The translations under genes were made by a program, and so were the position numbers. From positions 1 to 64,000 of the forward strand of contig NZ_BAOQ01000002.1 in assembly GCF_000344155.1 (NCBI RefSeq): 64,000 bases of DNA. The letters run 5' to 3'. This DNA is from Gordonia paraffinivorans NBRC 108238 (lineage in GTDB: Bacteria; Actinomycetota; Actinomycetes; Mycobacteriales; Mycobacteriaceae). This document shows, piece by piece, positions 30,622 through 42,629 of this stretch; within the stretch, counting starts at the first letter, position 1, and each line of letters starts with the position of its first letter. The notes below the pieces were generated by a model. The model was not told where the DNA came from. It did no database searches and saw only the letters and a program-made list of their open reading frames with translations.

Positions 30622-31617
30622 GTGCAGAGCAGGGGTAGGAGTATGCGGAAGCGCGCGATCTGTGCGGCAGCTCTTCTCGGTGTGGTCATCGCGGCGTCGG
30701 CGGGATGTTCCGGCGACGAGCCGTTGACCACGCCCGACGGCTCCCCCATCTCCACCACCGTCACACGGGTGGCCGAGGTCAACATCGTCTCGGCCGACCG
30801 CGACTACGCGAAGACCTGCCTGGCCCCCACCGCCGCCGACCCCGGCGCCACCGACGTCACCCGCATCGTGGTGACCGATCCGACGCTGCTCGATGCGCTC
30901 TGCGCCCTCGGCATCGGCGACAAGGCGGTCGCGGTGACGGCCGCGCCGGGCTCCGTTCCCGCTTATCTCGGCCCCCAGTTGAACGCTGTGCCGACGATCG
31001 GGACCACGCCCGACGCCGCCGCGGTCTCGGAGGCCGATGCCGATCTCGTCCTGACCACCCCGCAGACCACGTCGTCGGCGAGGCCGTTCGGGGCGGTGCG
31101 CGCGGTCACGATCCCGGACGGGACATGGCAGGAGCAGTTCCAGGCGGTGGCCGACGCGGTCGGTCGCAGCGAGGCGGGACGCGCACGACTCGCCGAGTTC
31201 TCGACCGAGGCCCGCAAGACCGGCAGGCGGATGGACGCCTCCCACACGCAGGTGTCGCTGGTCCGGTTCGGCCCGGACTCGGAGACCATCGCCGGCACCG
31301 ACACCTTCGCCGGGCAGATCCTTGCCGAGATCGGCGTCCAGCGGCCGGCCGCGCAGCGGGTGCCCGACTCCTTCCCCGTCGACTCGGAGGACTTCCGCGA
31401 CGCAGAGGGCGACCTCATCTATGTGAGCTGGGAAGGCGAGGAAGGCCAGAAGCACGCCGAGAAGGTTCTCCTCAGCGACGAGTGGCTGAACCTGGGCGCC
31501 TCGATGTGGAAGCGCGTCCTCGCCGTCAACGACCAGATCTGGTACGACTCCTCCGGCCTGGCGGCCGCGTGGCTGGTGCTCAACGACGTCAAGGGCTCAC
31601 TCGACGGCAACTCCTGA
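30622..31617 (+). CDS. fecB: Iron-siderophore binding lipoprotein (FecB type)
   Basis: A 331-residue solute-binding protein. The N-terminus MRKRAICAAALLGVVIAASAGC ends in a lipobox, with Cys near residue 29 counted from the GTG. The periplasmic-binding-protein fold then runs from TRIVVTDPTLLDALCALGIG to DEWLNLGASMW. It is the FecB class, which delivers ferric siderophores or, in mycobacteria, acts in envelope integrity. The GTG at 30622 lies 6 nt after an extended -10, so the message may be leaderless. The alternative ATG is at 30643. No permease genes are adjacent. Confidence 0.88.
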   Translation: MQSRGRSMRKRAICAAALLGVVIAASAGCSGDEPLTTPDGSPISTTVTRVAEVNIVSADRDYAKTCLAPTAADPGATDVTRIVVTDPTLLDALCALGIGDKAVAVTAAPGSVPAYLGPQLNAVPTIGTTPDAAAVSEADADLVLTTPQTTSSARPFGAVRAVTIPDGTWQEQFQAVADAVGRSEAGRARLAEFSTEARKTGRRMDASHTQVSLVRFGPDSETIAGTDTFAGQILAEIGVQRPAAQRVPDSFPVDSEDFRDAEGDLIYVSWEGEEGQKHAEKVLLSDEWLNLGASMWKRVLAVNDQIWYDSSGLAAAWLVLNDVKGSLDGNS

Positions 31618-31763
31618 GAGATACGCGGACGGAGGCGACCCAACGGTCATGGCAGGCCGCACCTGCGCCAGACCGCGAGCACCCGTGACGCGCAGGGTCA
31701 CCCGTTTCACTCAGCCCAGGTCAAAACCTCGCATCCCGGATTCGGACCCATCACTGTTGGCGC

Positions 31764-32252
31764 ATGACTGTCACCGACGAGTACCTGGCCAACAACGCCG
31801 AATACGCCAAGACCTTCTCCGGTCCCCTGCCCCTGCCGCCGAGCAAGCACATAGCCATCGTCGCCTGTATGGATGCACGCCTGGACGTCTACCGCGTTCT
31901 CGGCATCAAGGAAGGCGAGGCCCACGTCATCCGCAACGCCGGCGGCGTGGTCACCGCCGACGAGATCCGCTCGCTGGCCATCAGCCAGCGACTGCTCGGC
32001 ACCACCGAGATCGTGCTGATCCATCACACCGACTGCGGCATGCTGACCTTCACCGACGACGACTTCAAGCGCGATATCCAGAACGAGATCGGCCAGAAAC
32101 CGGAGTGGGCCGCCGAGTCGTTCACCGACGTCGACGAGGACGTCCGTCAGTCGCTCAACCGCATCAAGAACAGCCCGTTCATCACCAAGACCACCTCGCT
32201 GCGCGGCTTCGTCTTCGACGTCGCGACCGGACTGCTGCGCGAGGTCGACTGA
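31764..32252 (+). CDS. Beta-carbonic anhydrase (Rv1284/CanA type)
   Basis: A 162-residue zinc enzyme for CO2/bicarbonate exchange, of the short beta class represented by M. tuberculosis Rv1284. Zinc ligands are Cys35 and the Asp37-Arg39 dyad in CMDARL, His88 and Cys91 in HHTDCGM. The IRNAGG motif (57-61) is intact. The length equals the family norm. No partner genes are visible nearby, and the gene after it is convergent. Confidence 0.93.
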   Translation: MTVTDEYLANNAEYAKTFSGPLPLPPSKHIAIVACMDARLDVYRVLGIKEGEAHVIRNAGGVVTADEIRSLAISQRLLGTTEIVLIHHTDCGMLTFTDDDFKRDIQNEIGQKPEWAAESFTDVDEDVRQSLNRIKNSPFITKTTSLRGFVFDVATGLLREVD

Positions 32253-32262
32253 CGGTCACACC

Positions 32263-32296
32263 ACCGACCGGGCACCCGCGCGGGTGCCCGGTCGGT
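32263..32296. terminator. Bidirectional terminator between carbonic anhydrase and a small gene
   Basis: Perfect 16-bp inverted repeat (32263-32278 and 32281-32296) around the dinucleotide CG. It lies between two convergent stops at 32252 and 32315. Confidence 0.8.
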
Positions 32297-32314
32297 CTGC
32301 ATACGGGGTCTCGG

Positions 32315-32461
32315 TCAGTCGTCGGACCGCTTCACCGCATCGGGCGCGTTCTCCCGGGTCGCCATGCCGCCTTCGCGGCCGTGATCCTTCGGCCCCGGTG
32401 GGTCCTTGCGGACCTCCTCGGTGCCTTTCGCGTGTTCGGTCTTCCGATCGGACTTCCCCAT
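32315..32461 (-). CDS. Small hydrophilic protein, 48 residues
   Basis: A 48-residue open frame that begins MGKSDRKTEHAKG and ends DAVKRSDD. It is rich in Lys, Arg, Asp, Glu, Gly and Pro and has no hydrophobic stretch, cysteine or recognisable domain. Support for a real gene comes from a strong GAGGAG ribosome site 6 nt before the ATG and the facing terminator at 32263-32296. It looks like an intrinsically disordered stress-type peptide. I do not recognise the family. Confidence 0.6.
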   Translation of the reverse strand: MGKSDRKTEHAKGTEEVRKDPPGPKDHGREGGMATRENAPDAVKRSDD

Positions 32462-32595
32462 GGGTGACTCCTCGTTCTCGCGCCCGCGGAACGCGGGTCG
32501 CCGATACCTCTGTCCTACCCCGTCGGAGGCGGGAAAACCGGCTCTGCGGAATCCGGCCTGTCGGCCGCCGCCGATAGACTGGCGGTTGATTCTTC

Positions 32596-35571
32596 ATGCC
32601 ATCGCAACCGCAGCCCGGCGGCCCGGATTCCGCCACCACGCCCAGCCCACCCCTGCACGCCCTGTGGCGACCGGGTGTGGGGATGTCGGTGTGGGTCGAC
32701 GGCGACCCGGCCGAGCTCGCCGAACCCTTGCGCGAGGTGCTCGGCAATCGCCGTTTCCGCAGCGAGATCCCGGTCATCGGCGAAGGCGACCGTCGACGGT
32801 TCGTGCGGGCCGCCACCCTGGGCATCACCACGGCGGTCGCGTTGCTGGACGCCTCGCGGACGGTCGAGGTCGTTGGTGACGTCCGCTGGTACCGGTATCT
32901 GCTCGACGGTGTGCGGTCCTTCGTCGCCGCAGGTGCGGTGGCCCCGACGGTGGCCCACGTCGCTGACGAGTGGCTGCTGCGGTGGGGTGCCGTCCCCACC
33001 CCCACATGGCGCAGCTGGCATGCCGTCGCCCTGGGCTCCGCACCGGATGCGTTGCTGCACAACGGCACCGGTTCGGCGATCGACGACTTCCTGACCGAAC
33101 TCGTCGACCACGAATGTCGCGCCGCGATCGAACGGTCCACCCCGAGGTGGGGACGGCCGGCGCCGGAGTCACCCGTGGTGCGAGCGCTCCTGCCCGGCCC
33201 CGATGCCGCCGCGCCCTGCTCGCCCGACCGCCTCTCACGGGCGGCGAGCAGCTGGCTGAAGTGGAACACCGGCACCGTGCGCGACGACCCGTCGCTCATC
33301 TTCCGGCTCCACGAACCCGAATACGACGATCTCGCAGAGGGCCACTGGGACGACGCCTGGGACGACGAGTCGTTCGACCTGCCCACCCGGGATGAGCTCG
33401 CGCACAACTCGCGCTGGCGGCTCGAGGTCTGCCGGCGCAGCATCGACGGCCAGATCGAACCGGTGGCACCCCACCGGCTCGACGCCCATGAACTCGACGA
33501 GGTGACGACAGCGCTCGCCGAGGCGGTGCGGGCGTTCCCCGAGCTCGACCACGCCGACCCCGACCGCGGCTCGCTGGACTTCCTGCTGCCCACCGAGGTC
33601 GCCGCCGAACTGTTCGCCACCGGCGCCGCCGCCCTCGGTGCGGTCGGCATCCCGGTGCTGTTGCCCCGTACCATCGCCGAGGTCCGGCCGAGCCTCGCAT
33701 TGCGCGCAGTGCCGCCTCCGGGAGGCGGCGCCCCGGCGGCGATGGTCGGCCTGCGTGAGATCCGTGAGTTCGAATGGCGCCTGGCGCTGGGGGATTCGCC
33801 TGACGCGCTCGTCCTCACCGATGCCGACCTCGACGAACTGTCCGGACAGAAGGGCGATCTCGTGCGCGTCCGCGGCGTCTGGGTGCGCGCCGAGGGTGCG
33901 GCGCTCACCCGCGCCGCCACGTTCGTCGCGACACAGCGCGCCCTCGCCGGCTCGCAACCCCCGGCGGACTTCGGGGAGCTGTTCGGCCTGGTCACCGGGG
34001 CGTCGGACGCGATCCCGGTGCCCGTCACCCGGGTGGAGGGGCTGTCGTGGCTCGACGACATCGCCGCCACCGGCACCATCCGTCCCGAACCGGTCGCTGT
34101 CCCGGCGTCGCTCGAAGCCACCCTGCGTCCGTATCAGCAGCGCGGCCTGGATTGGCTCGTCCACCTGTCGCGGCTCGGCGTCGGCGGCGTCCTCGCCGAC
34201 GACATGGGTCTCGGCAAGACGCTGCAGGTGATCGCGCTCGAATGCCACGAACGCACCGATACCGACGAGCCGCCCCGCGCCCCGACACTCGTGGTCTGCC
34301 CGATGTCGCTGGTCGGCAACTGGTCTCGCGAGCTCACCCGCTTCGCCCCATCACTGCGCGTCGCAGTCCATCACGGGCCGACGCGCGCGTCGGGATCGAT
34401 GTTCGAGGCGGTCCGCGACTCCTCCGACGTCGTGATCACGACCTTCGCCATCGCGGCCCGCGACCACGAACTGCTGTCGTCGCGACCGTGGCATCGGGTC
34501 GTCGTCGACGAGGCGCAGCACCTGAAGAACGTGAACACCATCGCCTCCAAGGCGGTACGAACCATCCCCGCCGACCGTCGGCTCGCCCTCACCGGCACCC
34601 CTGTGGAGAACCGTCTCGAGGATCTGCGCGCCGTCATCGACCTCGTGAACCCGGGGTTGTTGGGGTCGGCGTCGGTGTTCCGTGCACGGTACGCAGAACC
34701 CATCGAACGCGACCGCGACACCGGCGCGTTGCGTCGGCTGTCGGCGATCACCCGGCCGTTCATCCTGCGGCGCGAGAAGACCGACCCGGCGATCGCCGCG
34801 GACCTGCCGGAGAAGGCCGACTTCGCGGTACGCGCCAACCTCACCGTCGAACAGGCTGCGCTGTACCGCGCGGTGATCGACGAACTCATGGAGGCCCTGC
34901 GCGACAAGCAACAACGCACGCTGCGCCGGCGCAACGTGCTGGCCGCACTCACGCGACTCAAGCAGATCTGCAACCATCCCGCGCACTACCTCGCCGACGG
35001 CACCGGACTGCTCCGTGACGGCGAACATCGCTCCGGCAAGGTCGAACTGCTCTCCGACATCGTCTCGACGGTCGCCGACGAGGGCGATCGAGCCCTGGTC
35101 TTCACCCAGTTCGCGGCCTTCGGCGAGATGCTGTCGGGTTGGCTGTCCGAGGAGTTCGGCACCGGGATCCCGCTGCTGCACGGCGGTCTCGGCCGCGCCG
35201 AACGCGACCGGATGGTCGCGGAATTCCAGTCCGACGACGGCCCGCCGGTGATGCTCGCGACCCTCAAGGCCGGCGGAACGGGCCTCAACCTGACCGCCGC
35301 CAACCACGTCATCCACATCGACCGGTGGTGGAACCCCGCGGTCGAGGACCAGGCCACCGACCGCGCCTACCGGATCGGGCAGGACCAGAAGGTGTCGGTG
35401 CACCGGTTCGTCTGCGTGGGAACGATCGAGGAGCGGATCGACGACATGATCAGCCGCAAGCGGGAGCTATCCAGGCTGACCGTCGCCGCCGGCGAGAACT
35501 GGGTCTCCGACCTCGCCGACGACGAGCTGTTCGAACTGTTGCGCCTGCGTGACGAGGCGGTGAGCGAATGA
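32596..35571 (+). CDS. SNF2-family helicase (Rv2101/HelZ type)
   Basis: A 991-residue SWI2/SNF2 ATPase that moves along DNA. A long N-terminal region (about 1-500) contains a family-specific domain. The ATPase follows: motif I LADDMGLGKT near 533-542, motif II DEAQH near 637-641, motif III LTGTPVENRLEDL near 659. The C-terminal helicase half has ALVFTQF near 835, GGTGLNLT near 895, and DRAYRIGQDQKVSVHRFVCVGTIEERI near 918-944. It is coupled by an ATGA overlap to a SWIM zinc-finger gene, the same order as Rv2101-Rv2102. Preceded by TAGACT at 32575-32580. Repair or chromatin-type roles are inferred. Confidence 0.93.
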   Translation: MPSQPQPGGPDSATTPSPPLHALWRPGVGMSVWVDGDPAELAEPLREVLGNRRFRSEIPVIGEGDRRRFVRAATLGITTAVALLDASRTVEVVGDVRWYRYLLDGVRSFVAAGAVAPTVAHVADEWLLRWGAVPTPTWRSWHAVALGSAPDALLHNGTGSAIDDFLTELVDHECRAAIERSTPRWGRPAPESPVVRALLPGPDAAAPCSPDRLSRAASSWLKWNTGTVRDDPSLIFRLHEPEYDDLAEGHWDDAWDDESFDLPTRDELAHNSRWRLEVCRRSIDGQIEPVAPHRLDAHELDEVTTALAEAVRAFPELDHADPDRGSLDFLLPTEVAAELFATGAAALGAVGIPVLLPRTIAEVRPSLALRAVPPPGGGAPAAMVGLREIREFEWRLALGDSPDALVLTDADLDELSGQKGDLVRVRGVWVRAEGAALTRAATFVATQRALAGSQPPADFGELFGLVTGASDAIPVPVTRVEGLSWLDDIAATGTIRPEPVAVPASLEATLRPYQQRGLDWLVHLSRLGVGGVLADDMGLGKTLQVIALECHERTDTDEPPRAPTLVVCPMSLVGNWSRELTRFAPSLRVAVHHGPTRASGSMFEAVRDSSDVVITTFAIAARDHELLSSRPWHRVVVDEAQHLKNVNTIASKAVRTIPADRRLALTGTPVENRLEDLRAVIDLVNPGLLGSASVFRARYAEPIERDRDTGALRRLSAITRPFILRREKTDPAIAADLPEKADFAVRANLTVEQAALYRAVIDELMEALRDKQQRTLRRRNVLAALTRLKQICNHPAHYLADGTGLLRDGEHRSGKVELLSDIVSTVADEGDRALVFTQFAAFGEMLSGWLSEEFGTGIPLLHGGLGRAERDRMVAEFQSDDGPPVMLATLKAGGTGLNLTAANHVIHIDRWWNPAVEDQATDRAYRIGQDQKVSVHRFVCVGTIEERIDDMISRKRELSRLTVAAGENWVSDLADDELFELLRLRDEAVSE

Positions 35572-36368
35572 GCGCACGCAAGTCCACCGGCCGGAAGAAC
35601 GCACGAAGCACCATCGCCGTGCGCGGCTATGCGCTCACCCCGTGGTCGCGGGCATTCGTCAACGTCGTGGAAGGACGAGGACCCGACGGCTCGTCGGTGG
35701 CCGACAGCCGGCACATCACCAAGGCGCGCAGGTACTTTCGCGATCGTCACGTCCGCGGCCTGCGGATCGGCGCGGGCCGGGTGACGTCGTCGGTGGAGGG
35801 CACCCAGCTCGAGCCGTTCGGGGTGATCATCACCATGCGCACCGTCGACACACCGACCCTCGCCGACCTGCTCCGTGATCGCGGCGGGGTCGACGAGCTC
35901 ATGCGGCTCCCCCGCGGTGAACAACCGCCGATCCTCGGTGAGCTGCTCCTGCCGACCGAATCGGCCGACGTCGCCACCGACTGCACCTGTCCCGACGAGG
36001 CGCCACGTTGCGTGCACGCGCTCGCCACCGCCTACGAGGTGGCAGCCGAGATCGACCGCTCGCCGCTCACGCTGCTCACCGTGATGGGGACGGACCTGCG
36101 TGGCCTGCTCGCCGAGATCGACGCGCGCCCGGCCACGGCGGCGGCGCCCGACGAAGCGCCCGCGCCCCTGACCTTCGACGACTTCTACGGGACGACCACC
36201 CCACTTCCCCCGCCGCCGTCCGTGTCACCGATGAATCCGCTGACCGCACTGGACGGTACGGAGTTGCGGGCGGCCCTGCGCGCGACCGGCGTGGCGCCGG
36301 CCGACATCGCCGAGGCCATCGACGAACTCGGCGACCTGTACGACCGCATGACCTCCGGCGATGCGTAG
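35568..36368 (+). CDS. SWIM zinc-finger protein (Rv2102 type)
   Basis: A 266-residue protein. The SWIM motif is CTCPDEAPRCVHALAT near residues 139-154, with CxC and CxH ligands for zinc. The N-terminal part (SKWxxxF-like WSRAFVNVVEGRG) is basic and the C-terminal part has a Pro-rich linker and a helix near 225-260. The start overlaps the SNF2 stop (ATGA), so both are made from one message. SWIM domains commonly bind DNA or partner proteins, and here the protein is probably a subunit of the SNF2 remodeller. Confidence 0.88.
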   Translation: MSARKSTGRKNARSTIAVRGYALTPWSRAFVNVVEGRGPDGSSVADSRHITKARRYFRDRHVRGLRIGAGRVTSSVEGTQLEPFGVIITMRTVDTPTLADLLRDRGGVDELMRLPRGEQPPILGELLLPTESADVATDCTCPDEAPRCVHALATAYEVAAEIDRSPLTLLTVMGTDLRGLLAEIDARPATAAAPDEAPAPLTFDDFYGTTTPLPPPPSVSPMNPLTALDGTELRAALRATGVAPADIAEAIDELGDLYDRMTSGDA

Positions 36369-36372
36369 CAAT

Positions 36373-36423
36373 GGATTTCGTAGAAGTGGTAGGCGCATAG
36401 CGCCTACCACTTCTACGAAATCC
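36373..36423. repeat. Perfect 24-bp palindrome between SWIM gene and nrdF
   Basis: Arms 36373-36396 and 36400-36423 are exact reverse complements with a 3-nt loop (ata). The central 8-mer GTAGAAGT recurs in the palindrome at 20141. It sits between convergent stops (36368, 36431), so it can act as a terminator, but it is longer than most and shares a core, as REP-like elements do. Confidence 0.8.
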
Positions 36424-36430
36424 TGACCGA

Positions 36431-39689
<3,259 letters not shown>

Positions 39690-39787
39690 GACAGATGACT
39701 CCTTGTGGCTGGAACCTTGGGTGCAGGGTATGAGAGGGCTGTGACAGGACAGGGACGGCGGGCCCGGGGCGACGCGCTCGGCGCCGG

Positions 39788-40249
39788 TCAGGCGGACGTG
39801 GCGTGCAGCGACGGCCCGTCGGCGAACGCCTGGCTCTGGGCGAACTCGGCGAGTCCCGCGCGCACGCGCTCGACGTCGTCGGTGGTGCCCATCAACTCGA
39901 ATCGGTACAGATAGGGCACGCGGCATTTCCGCGCGATGATGTCGCCGGCGTAGCAGAACTCCTCGCCGAAGTTCGAGTTGCCCGCGGCGATCACCCCCCT
40001 GATGAACGACCGGTTGTGTTGGTCGTTGAGGAAGCGGATCACCTGCTTGGGAACGAACCCGCCGGTCTGTCCGACCTTGCCTCCACCATACGTGGGACAG
40101 ATCAGCACGTAGGGCTCGTCGACCCGGAACCCCTCGGCCCCGCCGGTCAGCGGGATCCGCACGGCGCGCATCCGAAGCTTCTCGACGAACCTGTGGGTGT
40201 TCTCGGAGACAGAGGAGAAGTAGACGATCAACGGCGATGCTGCCGACAT
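39788..40249 (-). CDS. nrdI: Ribonucleotide reductase flavodoxin NrdI
   Basis: A 153-residue flavodoxin-like protein that supplies the oxidant for assembling the Mn(III)2-tyrosyl cofactor of Nrd[15 protein letters not shown] near residues 8-21 is the FMN phosphate loop, [21 protein letters not shown] near 57-77 and [22 protein letters not shown] near 90-111 the other FMN loops. The ATG at 40249 has GGAG 6 nt before it. The 281 nt between nrdI and nrdH contain no convincing gene. Confidence 0.95.
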   Translation of the reverse strand: MSAASPLIVYFSSVSENTHRFVEKLRMRAVRIPLTGGAEGFRVDEPYVLICPTYGGGKVGQTGGFVPKQVIRFLNDQHNRSFIRGVIAAGNSNFGEEFCYAGDIIARKCRVPYLYRFELMGTTDDVERVRAGLAEFAQSQAFADGPSLHATSA

Positions 40250-40530
40250 GTCCGACTCCAAATCCTCATGGTGACGATTGACGACTCGCGCCACCGCCGT
40301 CCGCCCCGGCCTGATGGCCGGCGACGACGGCGTGTGGACTTCTCGATGACAACTGGACCGATGTGGCCGCTTCCCGTTCCCGGGATCGCCACTCCTCGGT
40401 GCTGCGTTCCGGGATATCCGGTTCTTCGGCACCCGGTTCTCCGGCATCTCGTCACATCGCGTCGCCGCGGATCCGGCTTCCCCTTCGGATCACACCGGCG
40501 TCGGCGTCGTGACGGGACCCGACGAACAGA

Positions 40531-40767
40531 TCAGGCGGCTGCGGTGGCGAGCTTCTTGATGCGATCCGGACGGAAGCCCGACCAGTGCTCGTCGCCGGCG
40601 ACCACGACCGGGGCCTGCAGGTAGCCGAGCGCCATGACGTAGTCACGGGCCTCCGGGTCCTGGCTGATGTCGACGACCTCGTAGGAGAGACCCAGCTTGT
40701 CGAGGGCCTTGTAGGTGGCGTTGCACTGGACGCATGCCGGCTTGGTGTAGACGGTGATCGAAGACAT
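40531..40767 (-). CDS. nrdH: Glutaredoxin-like NrdH redoxin
   Basis: A 78-residue thioredoxin-fold electron donor for NrdE. The redox site is CVQC at 12-15, and the family motif WSGFRPD appears near residues 62-68. GAGGAGAA lies before the ATG. First gene of nrdHIEF. A pair of NrdR-like boxes lies 141-188 bp upstream. Confidence 0.96.
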   Translation of the reverse strand: MSSITVYTKPACVQCNATYKALDKLGLSYEVVDISQDPEARDYVMALGYLQAPVVVAGDEHWSGFRPDRIKKLATAAA

Positions 40768-40907
40768 CGAGTGTTCTCCTCAGTCGTGTGTGAATCGCCA
40801 GTGACGTGCGGTTTCCCAGCGTGAAGATGGTGATCTGTGTCACCGCTTCCAGGGCCTTCTCCGAGGATCGATGCCCGCCCTCGGCGCCTGCTTCGCTGGT
40901 ACTGGAA

Positions 40908-40955
40908 ACACTACACCTAGTGGCTGACATTTCATGCCACCACAAGGGGTTGTGA
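40908..40955. promoter_or_regulatory. Tandem NrdR-type operator upstream of nrdHIEF
   Basis: Box 1 ACACTACACCTAGTGG (40908-40923) and box 2 CCACAAGGGGTTGTGA (40940-40955) resemble the NrdR consensus acaCwAtATaTwGtgt. Their centres are 32 bp apart, three helical turns, which is the spacing known for NrdR sites. Confidence 0.7.
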
Positions 40956-41005
40956 ATAACATCGGTGAAAGACATGCAGGTCGCAGGGGTGCACGATCTC
41001 AAATT

Positions 41006-41038
41006 CCGGCGTGTCGCCGGCACTCCCGGCGTGTCGCC
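41006..41038. repeat. 13-bp direct repeat in the nrdH upstream gap
   Basis: CCGGCGTGTCGCC at 41006-41018 and again at 41026-41038, period 20. The surrounding gap from 40768 to 41206 otherwise contains the NrdR boxes and a terminator. I see no gene in it. Confidence 0.6.
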
Positions 41039-41150
41039 CACAGGTTGTCCAACAGTGCTCCACAACGTGTGCACCGACAGTCCACAGTCCGGTCACGGAA
41101 CGGACACGAACGGTCTGCCCGACCCCGTAGCCGCCCCCCTGACAGGACGA

Positions 41151-41184
41151 CGCCGCGCCGGGTGGCAGTCCACCCGGCGCGGCG
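41151..41184 (-). terminator. Terminator of the flavin reductase gene
   Basis: Perfect 15-bp inverted repeat (41151-41165 and 41170-41184) with a 4-nt loop, starting 22 nt after the stop of the minus-strand reductase gene. Confidence 0.8.
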
Positions 41185-41206
41185 TATGAGAGAGAAGGAA
41201 CAGGCC

Positions 41207-41764
41207 TCAGGCGTTGACGGCCACCTCGGCGACGAGACGGTTCACCGAGGCGACGACCTTCTCCACGATCTCCGGGTGGTTCAGACCGCTCTCGGGCAGC
41301 GCGGGGATCTGCAGGCCGAGGTCGGCCTCCTCGATGGCGCGGCCGCCGGCGACACCCACCGACTTGCGGGTGTCCTCGCGGGTCCACTGGCCGCCGTACT
41401 GCCCGAGCGCCGCGGAGAAGACCGCGACCGGGGTGCCGTTGAGCGCGCCGTTGCCGTACGGGCGCGAGAGCCAGTCGATGGCGTTCTTCAGCGCGGCCGG
41501 GATGGAGCCGTTGTACTCAGGGGTGGCGATGAGCACGCCGTCGGCCTTGCCGACAGCCTCGCGCAGTGCGACCACGGCGGGGTCGAGCCGGCCCTCGACG
41601 TCGATGTCCTCGCTGTAGAACGGCAGGGAGCCGAGGTTGTCGATGACGGTGACATTGACACCGGCCGGGGCGTTGTCCGCGGCCACCTGGGCCAGCTGGC
41701 GGTTGACGGAGGCTGCCCGGAGGCTACCGACCAGCGCGACGAGTTCGACGGCTCGATCCGACAT
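41207..41764 (-). CDS. NADPH-dependent FMN reductase
   Basis: A 185-residue flavodoxin-fold reductase. The N-terminal phosphate loop is VALVGSLRAASVNRQLA near residues 8-24. ATPEYNGSIPAALKNAIDWLSR near 80-101 is the conserved flavin/NAD(P)H motif, and the loop VFSAALGQYGGQW follows near 116. These enzymes supply reduced FMN or reduce quinones and chromate. AAGGAA lies before the ATG. The gene is divergent from a TetR regulator that may control it. Confidence 0.92.
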   Translation of the reverse strand: MSDRAVELVALVGSLRAASVNRQLAQVAADNAPAGVNVTVIDNLGSLPFYSEDIDVEGRLDPAVVALREAVGKADGVLIATPEYNGSIPAALKNAIDWLSRPYGNGALNGTPVAVFSAALGQYGGQWTREDTRKSVGVAGGRAIEEADLGLQIPALPESGLNHPEIVEKVVASVNRLVAEVAVNA

Positions 41765-41821
41765 GACATTCCTTTCGAAGTGGCTACTCGGCCCTCGTGG
41801 ACCGGTTACGCAATCTCTAAC

Positions 41822-41867
41822 CGGACCAGGGTCCGATTGATTCCCGTCCGAGGTCAAGAGTTACCCT
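41822..41867. promoter_or_regulatory. Possible TetR operator and -10 between reductase and regulator
   Basis: CGGACCAGGGTCCG (41822-41835) is a 6-bp inverted repeat around AG. TACCCT at 41862-41867 lies 6 nt before the regulator GTG. Confidence 0.4.
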
Positions 41868-41873
41868 CGTCAC

Positions 41874-42500
41874 GTGTCGAACGGCCCCGACCACTCCCCG
41901 ATCCAGATCTCCGTCACCAACGCGGAGACCGAACGTGCCGACGCCGCACGTAACCGGCGGTTGTTGCTGGCCGCCGCCAAGAACCTCATCGACCACCACG
42001 GGGCCTCCGCGGTCACCATGGAGGCGGTCGCACGCGAGGCAGGTGTGGGCAAGGGCACAGTGTTCCGCCGCTTCGGCAATCGCACCGGCCTGATGCTGGC
42101 CTTGCTCGACCACTCCGAATCCGAGATGCAGCAGGCCTACCTGTCGGGCCCCGAACCTCTCGGTCCCGGGGCGCCGCCGCTCGAGCGACTGCTCGCCTAC
42201 GGCCGGGCACGACTGAAGCTCACCTGCGACCACCTCGACATCCTGCTCGAGGCCGGCGGGACCGCCGAGGACTTCCTCACCCACCCGGCCGGCCGGGCGT
42301 CGACCCAACACGTTCGAATCCTGCTGCGACAGCTGGGTTTCGACGACGACGTCGAGTTCATGGCGCTGACCGTGCAGGCCCCGATGTCGGCCGGATCGGT
42401 CCGATACCTCATGCAGGAGGTCGGATTCGACCTCGAGACCATCACCGCACAGTGGCAACGGATGGTCACCGACCTCGTCCGCGCCCGCCGCACACACTGA
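41874..42500 (+). CDS. TetR-family transcriptional regulator
   Basis: A 208-residue regulator. The N-terminal HTH (residues 22-70) reads NRRLLLAAAKNLIDHHGASAVTMEAVAREAGVGKGTVFRRFGNRTGLMLALL (here described in parts: helix pair, then AGVGKGTVFRRFG as the recognition helix). The C-terminal ligand domain spans about 85-205. GTG 41874 follows a TACCCT -10 by 6 nt. It is divergent from the flavin reductase and upstream of the urate hydroxylase gene, so either could be its target. Its ligand is unknown. Confidence 0.9.
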   Translation: MSNGPDHSPIQISVTNAETERADAARNRRLLLAAAKNLIDHHGASAVTMEAVAREAGVGKGTVFRRFGNRTGLMLALLDHSESEMQQAYLSGPEPLGPGAPPLERLLAYGRARLKLTCDHLDILLEAGGTAEDFLTHPAGRASTQHVRILLRQLGFDDDVEFMALTVQAPMSAGSVRYLMQEVGFDLETITAQWQRMVTDLVRARRTH

Positions 42501-42629
42501 GCGATCCCCTCGTCACACCGCCGGCCGCTCGTCGCGCGCGCGGTCCCATGTCGTCTTAGCCTGGTGACCACCACCCTCGGACCCGGCCGGGGCGTGGCGG
42601 TGCTCGTGGACGAGGAAGCGGTGGTGAGA

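Noticed and set aside
32256-34121. A 621-codon minus-strand frame across the SNF2 gene
   Set aside because: Antisense to conserved helicase sequence and rich in Ser/Arg, with no domain.
40956-41150. Possible DnaA boxes and origin-like AT/GC pattern in the nrdH upstream gap
   Set aside because: Only partial matches to TTGTCCACA were found, and no cluster or dnaA/dnaN gene is near.
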